Part shown: piece after piece, positions 25,994-33,135 of the stretch | Numbering within the stretch: the first letter of the stretch is position 1 | Layout: each line of letters starts with the position of its first letter | From: Opitutaceae bacterium | GTDB lineage: Bacteria > Verrucomicrobiota > Verrucomicrobiia > Opitutales > Opitutaceae | NCBI GenBank assembly: GCA_016715765.1 | Contig: JADJZJ010000062.1 | Coordinates: forward strand, 1 to 34,048 | DNA length: 34,048 nt | Reading direction: 5' to 3' | The notes under the pieces: generated by a model | The model's database searches: none | The model's input: only the letters and a program-made list of their open reading frames with translations | What the model was told of the DNA's origin: nothing | Program-made: the position numbers and the translations under genes

Positions 25994-26365
25994 ATGTCCT
26001 CCGACTATCTTCCGTTTCTGATCCAGGCCGTGCTGGCCGCCCTCATCACCGGGTTTGTCATCGGCGCGAGCCATTTCTTCGGCCAGCGCATGGCGAAGAA
26101 CCGCATCAAGGACACGGCCTACGAGTGCGGCATTGCGAACGACGGCCTGGCGCGCACGCGTTTTTCGGTCAAGTTCTACGTCACCGCGATGCTGTTCATC
26201 CTCTTCGACATCGAGGTGGTCTTCCTCATCCCGTGGGCCTTCATCTACCGCGAGTTCCTCGCCAATCACATCCCGATCCTCGGCCCGGTCATGTTTTTCA
26301 TCGGTCTGCTCGTGCTCGGCCTTGTCTACGAAGTGCGCAAGGGCGCGCTCGAGTGGGAAAAGTGA
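25994..26365 (+). CDS. nuoA: NADH-quinone oxidoreductase subunit A
   Basis: This is a membrane subunit of respiratory complex I. The 123-residue protein has three membrane helices. The family signatures are AYECGIANDG (the conserved Cys loop between helices 1 and 2) and RFSVKFYVTAMLFILFDIEVVFLIPWAFIYRE, including the acidic residues of helix 2. No other nuo gene is beside it: a DUF362-like gene lies upstream and the EIIA-cyclase gene 47 bases downstream, so the complex I genes are split in this genome or this is an extra copy. Confidence 0.95.
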   Translation: MSSDYLPFLIQAVLAALITGFVIGASHFFGQRMAKNRIKDTAYECGIANDGLARTRFSVKFYVTAMLFILFDIEVVFLIPWAFIYREFLANHIPILGPVMFFIGLLVLGLVYEVRKGALEWEK

Positions 26366-26412
26366 TCCGCGCCCAAGTCGCGCCCGACCGCAACCGCTAG
26401 CAATCCCCCACC

Positions 26413-27753
26413 ATGCGGCTCGACAAGATCATCGCCCGCGGCCGCATCGTTGACCTGCACAGTCTGACGCTGCAGGGCGCGCTGCAGGAATTGCTGTCGG
26501 CGTGCGTGGAAAAATTCCCCGACCTCAAGCCGGAGGCGCTGCTGAAGGGCCTGCTCGCGCGCGAGAGCACGATGACCACCTACCTCGGCCTCGGGGTGGC
26601 GCTGCCGCACGTGCGCGTGAAGATGAACCGGCGCTACGTGCTGGCCATCGGCCGCAGCCGCGCCGGCATCCGCCATGACGGTGCCAAGGACGACGAGAAG
26701 GTGCGGCTGATCTTCATGCTCATCGCCGGGCAGGAGGCCCGCGACTACCTGCAGGTGCTGGCCTCGATCGCGCGGCAGGTGCGGGAGGCGGACCTCGTGG
26801 AGAATCTGGTCGGCGCGCCCGACCTCGATGCGCTGTATGAGCGGCTGCTGGGCGGCTTTGGCGGCATCCGGCCGGTGCATGCGCAGCAGAACCGCATCAA
26901 CAAGCTCATGTTCAACGAGGCCCAGCGCGTGGCCAAGGGCGCGGAGTGCGGGGCGATCATGGTTTTCGGCGACACCTTTGTCGGCGGCATCCAGGCCGGC
27001 GCCCTGCAGGCCAAAATCAAGACCATCCTTGTCACGCGCAATCCGATCGAACCCAGCGAGGATCAGAAGGAATTTGCGGAAACCATCCAGGTCAGGTCAT
27101 TCACCACCCAGCGCATGGCGCAGCTGCGCAGCGCCATTTTGGTGGCGCTGACCCGCGGGATCGTGGCCTACAACGACCGGGTCTGCTGCATCGGCGGGGT
27201 GACGGGCAGCAACCAGTTCGATACGCTGGCGGTGGTGGACATCGAGCGGGAGTTCCAATCGGTGCTCACCGGACAGAGCCAGCTGCTGCCCGAGGACGTG
27301 AAGGCCGAAGTGCTGGAGCGTGTCATCGCCGTGGCCACCGAACTGGCGGTCGAGGGCCGCGAAGGCCGGCCGGTGGGATGCCTCTTTGTCGTGGGCGATT
27401 CCGACCGCGTGGAGCAGTTGAGCAAGCCGCTCGTGCTCAATCCTTTCTACGGCTACAAGGAGGAGGATCGCAATATCCTCAATCCGTTCATGGATGAGAC
27501 CGTGAAGGAGTATTCGTCCATTGACGGCGCCTTTGTGATCCGGGGTGACGGTGTGGTGGTTTCGGCCGGCAGCCTGATCCAGGCGGTTGATACCAACAAT
27601 GTTCTGCCCAGCGGTTTGGGCACAAGGCACGCCGCGGCGTCGGCGGTCAGCCTGGCAGCCCAGTGCATCGCCATCGTGGTTTCCTCAAGTACCAGCCAGG
27701 TCATGCTGTTCCGCCGCGGGGTGATGCTGCCGCTGACGGAGAAACGGAGGTAG
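26413..27753 (+). CDS. PTS EIIA - pyruvate-kinase-C-like - diadenylate cyclase (DacZ-type) fusion protein
   Basis: This is a 446-residue three-part protein. Residues 1-150 form a fructose/Ntr-type PTS EIIA domain: LLKGLLARESTMTTYLGLGVALPHVRVKM has the phospho-acceptor position His66, and DYLQVLASIARQVREADLVENLV matches the rest of the fold. Residues about 160-285 (AKGAECGAIMVFGDTFVGGIQAGALQAKIKTILVTRN...) look like the alpha/beta pyruvate-kinase-C-like domain found before archaeal DacZ cyclases. Residues about 297-440 are a DAC (DisA_N) domain: LAVEGREGRPVGCLFVVGDS, LNPFYGY, the DGA motif at 371-373 and GTRHAAA at 403-409, where the canonical RHR is RHA. It should make c-di-AMP from two ATP in the cytoplasm, perhaps modulated by phosphorylation of His66. 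It follows nuoA by 47 bases and precedes rpmG by 148. Activity is inferred, not shown. Confidence 0.85.
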   Translation: MRLDKIIARGRIVDLHSLTLQGALQELLSACVEKFPDLKPEALLKGLLARESTMTTYLGLGVALPHVRVKMNRRYVLAIGRSRAGIRHDGAKDDEKVRLIFMLIAGQEARDYLQVLASIARQVREADLVENLVGAPDLDALYERLLGGFGGIRPVHAQQNRINKLMFNEAQRVAKGAECGAIMVFGDTFVGGIQAGALQAKIKTILVTRNPIEPSEDQKEFAETIQVRSFTTQRMAQLRSAILVALTRGIVAYNDRVCCIGGVTGSNQFDTLAVVDIEREFQSVLTGQSQLLPEDVKAEVLERVIAVATELAVEGREGRPVGCLFVVGDSDRVEQLSKPLVLNPFYGYKEEDRNILNPFMDETVKEYSSIDGAFVIRGDGVVVSAGSLIQAVDTNNVLPSGLGTRHAAASAVSLAAQCIAIVVSSSTSQVMLFRRGVMLPLTEKRR

Positions 27754-27901
27754 GTTGGAGTAGGGGCGCACCTTGGGGGCCCGATGCCACCTTTCGGCGT
27801 TGCAAACGGGGCAGGAGCGGCCCTACACCTAGGTTATCCAACTTTGGGGTTGCTCTGTGGTGCCCCGCGCCTTTGCTCTGACCCTTCAACCTTTCAAAAC
27901 T

Positions 27902-28066
27902 ATGCAAGAAGTCGTCACCCTGGAATGCACCGAAGCCAAAAAAGAGGGCAAGCCCGCCTCCCGCTACCTCACGAAGCGCAACAAAAAGACCGTCACGGAG
28001 CGCATCGAAAAGAAGAAGTACAACCCCTTCCTGCGCCGGCACACGCTGCACAAGGAAATCAAATAA
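27902..28066 (+). CDS. rpmG: 50S ribosomal protein L33
   Basis: This small 54-residue ribosomal protein has the typical sequence VVTLECTEAKKEGKPASRYLTKRNKKTVTERIEKKKYNPFLRRHTLHKEIK. It lacks the paired CxxC motifs of the zinc-binding form, so it is the zinc-independent type. ATG 27902 gives the normal N-terminus. It is followed 27 bases later by a strong terminator, and the cyclase gene is 148 bases upstream. The gap between them contains a degenerate hairpin repeat and probably its own promoter, because L33 must be made at high level. Confidence 0.95.
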   Translation: MQEVVTLECTEAKKEGKPASRYLTKRNKKTVTERIEKKKYNPFLRRHTLHKEIK

Positions 28067-28093
28067 GCTTCCCCCGTTAAACGGGATGCAACG

Positions 28094-28119
28094 AGCCGGG
28101 CTTAATGCCCGGCTTTTTT
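28094..28119 (+). terminator. Rho-independent terminator after rpmG
   Basis: AGCCGGGC-TTAAT-GCCCGGCT is followed by a run of T (28114-28119), starting 27 bases after the rpmG stop. Confidence 0.93.
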
Positions 28120-28131
28120 ATTGTCTGGTAT

Positions 28132-28354
28132 TTGGGAGCGCGACCGCCCTCGGTCGCAATTGCGCGCACGACCTGTCCGCACCCGAGAACGAGAACGATA
28201 ACGAGAAAGAGTACGATCCCCCTGGGAGCGCGGGCGGCTCGCCCGCATTCGGTCCATGGACGCGGGCCAGCGGCCCGCGCTCCCGGGGATCGTCCGCAAT
28301 ATGGGAGATTTTAGGCAGGCGTAAGATTGCGACCGAGGGCGGTCGCGCTCCCAA
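28132..28354. repeat. Long inverted-repeat element with perfect 29-bp arms
   Basis: Positions 28132-28160 and 28326-28354 are exact reverse complements and share the arm sequence of the 682-784 element. The 165-bp interior has an AACGAGAACGATAACGAGAA purine-rich stretch and a second inverted repeat (28213-28293). No open frame of note is present. It fills the gap between the rpmG terminator and the small reverse gene. Confidence 0.85.
28213..28293. repeat. Inverted repeat nested inside the 28132-28354 element
   Basis: The left arm runs ACGATCCCCCTGGGAGCGCG-GGC and the right arm GCCCGCGCTCCCGGGGATCGT. They are complementary except for two extra bases in the left arm. GGCTCGCCCGC and GCGGGCCAGCGGCCCGC hairpins lie inside. 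The GGGAGCGCG start resembles the outer element's arm, so the two may be related units. Confidence 0.7.
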
Positions 28355-28366
28355 AAGCCCCCGCCC

Positions 28367-28627
28367 TTACTTCCGACCCTGGGCAAACGGACTCGTGGTC
28401 GGGACGGCCGCCCCATGGTGCTGGCGCCGGGCGGCGCGCCAGCCTTCGCGGTGCTTGCGGATCCAGTCCAGCAGCGCGCGCTCGAAGCCGATGTCGTAGC
28501 CCAATCGCTCGGATTCCAGCCACTTGTGCTTCAGAATTTCCTCACGCTCAGCGAGAAACTCCTGGTAGAGGCTGGATTGCTTGACGAATTCGCGAGTAGT
28601 CGCGGGCTCTTGAACGGAAGAACTCAT
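28367..28627 (-). CDS. Small protein with EREEILKHKWxxSExxGxDIGFExAxxDW motif
   Basis: This is an 86-residue soluble protein of unknown function. The core YQEFLAEREEILKHKWLESERLGYDIGFERALLDWIRKHREGWRAAR is one amphipathic, charged helical region and resembles the short C-terminal motif of DUF4032-type proteins (HKW..SE..G.DvG). ATG 28627 is preceded by a GGTGA-type site seven bases upstream; ATG 28648 would add seven residues (MISGDFS). The coding composition ends cleanly at the repeat element. It stands alone between the repeat and mrp, both on the minus strand for genes. A function cannot be given. Confidence 0.65.
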   Translation of the reverse strand: MSSSVQEPATTREFVKQSSLYQEFLAEREEILKHKWLESERLGYDIGFERALLDWIRKHREGWRAARRQHHGAAVPTTSPFAQGRK

Positions 28628-28696
28628 GCTGAAGTCACCGCTGATCATGAGAGCGAGCCGCCGCGTGCTGTCAATGCCTGCAATATACGCATATCT

Positions 28697-29794
28697 TCAT
28701 ACTGTAGTAAGGCGGGGCTGCGCCAGCCGGAGCAGCAGGGCCGAGGCAATGTCGCGGAAGATGCCGGCGGCCTCGCTTTTCGGGGCGCTGACGACGATCG
28801 GGCGTCCGGCATCGCCACCTTCCCGGATCGCGGGCACCAGCGGCACCTGACCGAGCAGCAGCGTGCCGAGTTTCTCGGCGATGGCGGCGCCGCCACCGCT
28901 GCCGAAGAGCTCATGGCGCTGGCCGGCGGGATCCACAAAGTAACTCATGTTCTCGGCGACGCCGAGCAGGGGGACGTTGACCTTCTGGAACATCAGGCCG
29001 CCCTTGCGGGCGACGTTGGTGGCTGCGGGCTGGGGCGTGGTGACCAGCACGGCGCCGTCGAGGGGAAGCGTCTGGACCAAAGAGAGTTGGGCGTCGCCCG
29101 TCCCGGGCGGCAGGTCCACGATGAGCACGTCGAGTTCGCCCCATTTCACGTTCTGGACGAATTGCTGGACCGTTTTCATGATCATCGGCCCGCGCCACAC
29201 CACCGGGGTGTTGTCGTCCACCAAAAAGCCCATGCTCATGACCTTCACGCCGTGGTGCTCCATCGGGATGAGCATGGCCTCGGCGCCGTCGCCCTCGACC
29301 TCGGGCCGGCCGGAGAGTCCCATCATGAGGGGCACGCTCGGGCCGTAAATGTCACAATCCATCAGACCCACGCGGCCGTGCCGGCCCTGCGCACCCAGCA
29401 CCTGCGCGAGGGCGCAGGCGAGGTTGACGGAAAACGTGCTCTTGCCGACGCCGCCCTTGCCGGAAGCGATGGCCACGGCGTGCTTGATGGTTTTTGGGGC
29501 GCCGCTGTTGCCCGCGAGATTGCCGCCCGCGGCGCCGGCGCCCGCGGCCTTTACCGGCGACACGGCCAGGTCGATGATCGTGTCCTTCACGCCCGGCATG
29601 GCCAGCAGGCATTTTTCCACCTCGCGCTTGAGCTGCAGCGGGACTTTCGGATCACTGGTCGTGAGGGCGAGGGAGACCTTGACGGTGCCGTCCACGAAAG
29701 CCGCGGAGCGGATGAGCCCGAAGGAAACGATGTCACGGCTGAAGCCGGGATACTTCACCTGCTTGAGTTGTTCTTTGATGGCTTCAGGTGTCAT
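28697..29794 (-). CDS. Mrp/ApbC-family iron-sulfur carrier ATPase, without the CxxC motif
   Basis: Mrp/ApbC/NBP35 P-loop ATPases carry Fe-S clusters to target enzymes. Residues 1-80 form the MIP18/DUF59-like domain (PEAIKEQLKQVKYPGFSRDIVSFGLI). The deviant Walker A loop is GKGGVGKST (112-120), with the switch motifs MDCDIYGPSVPLMMG and VLIVDLPPGTGDAQLSL following. The C-terminal segment ENMSYFVDPAGQRHELFG (281-298) is where many members have ENMSYFVCPxCGxxxxIFG. Both cysteines that bridge the cluster in those proteins are absent here. The protein may bind clusters differently or have another role. It is 99 bases from the divergent tolB start. Confidence 0.92.
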   Translation of the reverse strand: MTPEAIKEQLKQVKYPGFSRDIVSFGLIRSAAFVDGTVKVSLALTTSDPKVPLQLKREVEKCLLAMPGVKDTIIDLAVSPVKAAGAGAAGGNLAGNSGAPKTIKHAVAIASGKGGVGKSTFSVNLACALAQVLGAQGRHGRVGLMDCDIYGPSVPLMMGLSGRPEVEGDGAEAMLIPMEHHGVKVMSMGFLVDDNTPVVWRGPMIMKTVQQFVQNVKWGELDVLIVDLPPGTGDAQLSLVQTLPLDGAVLVTTPQPAATNVARKGGLMFQKVNVPLLGVAENMSYFVDPAGQRHELFGSGGGAAIAEKLGTLLLGQVPLVPAIREGGDAGRPIVVSAPKSEAAGIFRDIASALLLRLAQPRLTTV

Positions 29795-29893
29795 GGAGAA
29801 AAATTGGGAACCGGGAGGGGAATTAAGTTGTTAAGAGCTGACAGCGTGTAAATAGAAATGCCCAGATATCATCATCTATAACCCGTCAGTCCC

Positions 29894-31090
29894 ATGACTA
29901 TTATCCTGCGTATTTTCCTGCTGGTGTCCCTGAGCCTCGCGACGGTGCGGGCCCAACAACCAACTTATATCGGTGAAGTGGATATTCGCTCCGAAAACAA
30001 GACCGTGCCGGTGCGGGTCTCGTCCGGCACGCCGGAACTGAACACTCTCGCCATCCAGGCTTTCCGTTCGCACGGCCGCTATCGCTTGGTCGCGAGCGGG
30101 TTTACCTACGACATCAAGTTCAGCGCCGTGGGCGCGACGCAGGTCCGCGTGGAAATCACCCGCAGTTCCGGCACGCCCGTGCACAGCGAGGTGGCCCTGG
30201 GCACCTCGGCCCGCAACGCCCTCCTGCGCGCGGCGGACATCGCGGTGGAGAAAACCAACGGCCTGGGCCTGAAGGGATTTTTCACGTCGAAGATCGCCTT
30301 TATCGGCGAACGCACCGGCAAGAAGGAAATCTACATCTCCGACCTCTTCCTCGGCGAAGTGAAGCAGATCACGCGCGACAACGCGCAGGCCCTCGGCCCG
30401 CGCTGGGCACCCGATGGCTCCCGCCTCCTCTACACGAGCTATTACAAGTCCGGCTTCCCGGACATTTTCCAGATCGACCTCAATTCCTACCAGCGCACGA
30501 CCTTCGTGAGCTTCAAGGGCACGAACAGCGGCGCGCGCTACAGCCCCAACGGGCAGCAGGTGGCGATGGTGCTTTCCGGCGAAGGCAACGCCGAGATCTA
30601 CGTGAGCGACGCCAACGGCAAGCGCGTCGCCCGGCGCACGCGCACCGATGCAGTCGAGGCCTCGCCGTGCTTCTCGCCCGACGGCTCGCGCATCGTCTTC
30701 ACCTCCGACGCCGCCGGCGGTCCCCAGCTTTACATCATTCCCGCGAACGGCGGCACGATGCAGCGCGTGCCGACGAACATCAGCGGCTATTGTGCCGAAC
30801 CCGACTGGAGCCGGGCCAACCCCAACAAGATCGCCTTCACCACGCGCATCGGCCGCGGCTACCAGATCGCCGTGCACGATTTTTCCAAGGGGAAGAGCTC
30901 GCAGGCGTCCCACGCCGGTTTCGACGGCGTGGAACCGAGCTGGCTGCCCGACGGCCGCCACCTCGTTTACACGGCGCGCGACCAGCGGACCAGCGTGCTT
31001 TGCATTCTCGACACGGAGAGCGGCACGAGCACGTCGATCAGCCCCGCGAGTTTCGGTCCGGCGTTTCAGGCCAACGTGTGGTCGAAGTGA
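29894..31090 (+). CDS. tolB: Tol-Pal system beta-propeller protein TolB
   Basis: This periplasmic component of the Tol-Pal system contacts Pal and supports outer-membrane integrity. The 398-residue protein begins with a signal peptide (MTIILRIFLLVSLSLATVRA, cleavage likely before QQP). An N-terminal alpha/beta domain follows (NTLAIQAFRSHGRYRLVASGFTYDIKFSAVG). Five propeller blades then carry WD40-like repeats such as SDLFLGEVKQITRDNAQALGPRWAPDGSRLLYTSYY, YSPNGQQVAMVLSGEGNAEIYVSD and FSPDGSRIVFTSDAAGGPQLYIIPANGG. No tolQ/R/A or pal is adjacent; it is divergent from mrp. The call rests on domain order and blade motifs. Confidence 0.88.
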   Translation: MTIILRIFLLVSLSLATVRAQQPTYIGEVDIRSENKTVPVRVSSGTPELNTLAIQAFRSHGRYRLVASGFTYDIKFSAVGATQVRVEITRSSGTPVHSEVALGTSARNALLRAADIAVEKTNGLGLKGFFTSKIAFIGERTGKKEIYISDLFLGEVKQITRDNAQALGPRWAPDGSRLLYTSYYKSGFPDIFQIDLNSYQRTTFVSFKGTNSGARYSPNGQQVAMVLSGEGNAEIYVSDANGKRVARRTRTDAVEASPCFSPDGSRIVFTSDAAGGPQLYIIPANGGTMQRVPTNISGYCAEPDWSRANPNKIAFTTRIGRGYQIAVHDFSKGKSSQASHAGFDGVEPSWLPDGRHLVYTARDQRTSVLCILDTESGTSTSISPASFGPAFQANVWSK

Positions 31091-31101
31091 GCGTGGATTG
31101 A

Positions 31102-31250
31102 TGTAGGGCGGGGATTCCGATCCCCGCCTGGGCTATATCTGCATGTGGCTGCGAGCGTGAGCGAGTGGTGAAACGTTCCACTCGCTCACGCTCGTAGCTA
31201 CCTATCAGGTCCGGAGGCATGAAGGCGGGGATCGGAATCCCCGCCCTACA
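31102..31250. repeat. GTAGGGC-type element with perfect 28-bp arms and a second inverted repeat inside
   Basis: Positions 31102-31129 and 31223-31250 are exact reverse complements (TGTAGGGCGGGGATTCCGAT start). The interior holds another inverted repeat, GCGAGCGTGAGCGAGTGG (31151-31168) against CCACTCGCTCACGCTCG (from 31178). The second arm of this inner repeat is the motif also found at 785-810. It lies between the convergent tolB and superoxide dismutase genes. Confidence 0.85.
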
Positions 31251-31253
31251 ACT

Positions 31254-31284
31254 AAAAAAGCCGCACCTTTCGGGTGCGGCTTTG
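31254..31284 (-). terminator. Rho-independent terminator of the superoxide dismutase gene
   Basis: On the minus strand the stem AGCCGCACC / GGTGCGGCT with a 5-base loop is followed by six T. Flanking AAA/TTT extend the stem, so it could also act on tolB transcripts coming from the other side. It is 22 bases from the dismutase stop. Confidence 0.88.
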
Positions 31285-31306
31285 ATTTTGCAAATGTGCG
31301 ATTTGC

Positions 31307-31939
<633 letters not shown>

Positions 31940-32002
31940 GATAATGGAGGGTTGGTGTGATTCTGAGGCGGAAAACAAAAGATGCACCGCCCGGCGGCAG
32001 CG

Positions 32003-32539
32003 TCAACTTCCTGCTGTATCTTCCGCGTCGCGTTTCAGCCGGAAAAAGGCCTGCAGGAGCTCGCGGCATTCGGACTCGAGCACGCCGCCGGCGGTGATTT
32101 CGAAGTGATGATTGACGCGCGGCAGGGCGTTGAGGTCGGTGGCGCCGCCGAGGCAGCCCATCTTGGGATCAGGCACGGCGTAGCACACGCGCTGGAACCG
32201 CGACATGAGGGCGGCGCCCGAGCACATGGGGCAGGGTTCCTTGGTCACGTAAAGGGTGCAGCCCTCGAGGCGCCAGTCGCCGATCTTCGCGGCGGCCTGG
32301 GTGATGGCGAGCATCTCGGCGTGCGCGGTCGGATCATGGGCGCCCTCGACGGTGTTGTGCGCCGCGGCGATGACCTCACCGTCCCGGGCGATGACCGCAC
32401 CGATGGGTACCTCGTCCTGCCGCCAGGCATCGATCGCCTGGTTGTAGGCCAGACTCATGAAAAACCCGTCGTCCCGCACCAGTTGCGACGGGAAGCGTTT
32501 CTCGAACGGACAGGGCAGGGCGGTTGGGGATTGTGCCAT
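32003..32539 (-). CDS. tadA: tRNA-specific adenosine deaminase TadA
   Basis: TadA deaminates A34 to inosine in tRNA-Arg(ACG). The zinc-dependent deaminase motifs are complete: DPTAHAEMLAI (His73 ligand, Glu75 proton shuttle) and EPCPMCSGAAL (Cys103 and Cys106 ligands). YNQAIDAWRQDEVPIGAVIARDGEVIAAAHN is the usual N-terminal strand and substrate loop. With start ATG 32539 it has 178 residues, with an N-terminal tail of about 25 (MAQSPTALPCPFEKRFPSQL). The much longer upstream frame reads through repeat-like intergenic DNA. Other CMP/dCMP-type deaminases are possible, but the length and the HAE/PCxMC context favour TadA. Confidence 0.92.
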   Translation of the reverse strand: MAQSPTALPCPFEKRFPSQLVRDDGFFMSLAYNQAIDAWRQDEVPIGAVIARDGEVIAAAHNTVEGAHDPTAHAEMLAITQAAAKIGDWRLEGCTLYVTKEPCPMCSGAALMSRFQRVCYAVPDPKMGCLGGATDLNALPRVNHHFEITAGGVLESECRELLQAFFRLKRDAEDTAGS

Positions 32540-32858
32540 GGCAGCGAGGAAGGGTGCGGATAATGGAATGGAAATCAGGAAGCATTGCGAAGCCCTGAAA
32601 ACGAAGCTGGAACCCGGGAAGGCGGAAATCCAGTCTGACCGTGTTTCAGAGTTCCTGAGTTCCAGATTCAGTGGGTCTGAATCAATCAAAATCGTACCGG
32701 GCGGTTCCTGATTTCCTGATTTCCACAATCCAGCCTGATTGGGTTCTCCGGGATGTCTAAAACCTTGACTTCGGGGGGGTAGATAAGGCTTACAAGTGGC
32801 TTTTCCGCACCAACCTATTGCATGAACCAACCCACCGCTAGCACGTCCCTTACCCTCC
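32540..32858. other. Intergenic region between divergent tadA and infA
   Basis: No gene is seen on either strand. It holds an inverted pair GGAAATCAGGAA (about 32573) / TTCCTGATTTCC (about 32705), lower GC than its surroundings, a candidate infA promoter (32765-32795) and a 14-codon open frame (32822-32866) that ends inside the infA start region. Confidence 0.55.
32765..32795 (+). promoter_or_regulatory. Candidate infA promoter
   Basis: TTGACT (32765-32770) is a good -35 hexamer, and TTACAA (32790-32795) is a possible -10 with a long 19-base spacer. The infA ATG is about 60 bases further on. It is weak because of the spacing. Confidence 0.35.
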
Positions 32859-33119
32859 ATGGCTGAAGGCAATTCGATCGAAGTTGAGGGCAAAGTGGTC
32901 GCCGTGCTCCCCGGCACAATGTTCAAGGTTCAGCTGTCCAACGGGCATGTGGTGCTGGCCCACATCTCGGGCAAGTTGCGCAAGCACTTCATCAAGATCG
33001 CCGCGGGCGACACGGTGAAGATGGAAATGAGTCCCTACGATTTGGAAAAGGCGCGCATCACCTTCCGCATGAAGGAAACCTCGGCGCCGCCGCCGATGCC
33101 GCAGCGCCGGCGCTACTGA
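32859..33119 (+). CDS. infA: Translation initiation factor IF-1
   Basis: IF-1 binds the 30S A site during initiation. The 86-residue OB-fold protein shows the family core IEVEGKVVAVLPGTMFKVQLSNGHVVLAHISGKLRKHFIKIAAGDTVKMEMSPYDLEKARITFR. It is followed by a C-terminal tail of about 20 residues (KETSAPPPMPQRRRY) beyond the usual 72-residue length. The Lys/Arg-rich tail could add rRNA contacts. A Xer-type recombinase gene begins 16 bases after its stop, so the two may be co-transcribed. Confidence 0.97.
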   Translation: MAEGNSIEVEGKVVAVLPGTMFKVQLSNGHVVLAHISGKLRKHFIKIAAGDTVKMEMSPYDLEKARITFRMKETSAPPPMPQRRRY

Positions 33120-33135
33120 GCGCCTGCCGCCGGCC

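Noticed and set aside
27754..27901. Hairpin repeat or riboswitch before rpmG
   Set aside because: There is some complementarity (GGGGCGC, GGCCCTAC), but no clean pairing or known riboswitch core could be drawn.
28186..28210. Possible CRISPR-like or tandem array (AACGAGAACGATAACGAGAA)
   Set aside because: There are only a few imperfect six-base units, with no spacers and no cas genes.
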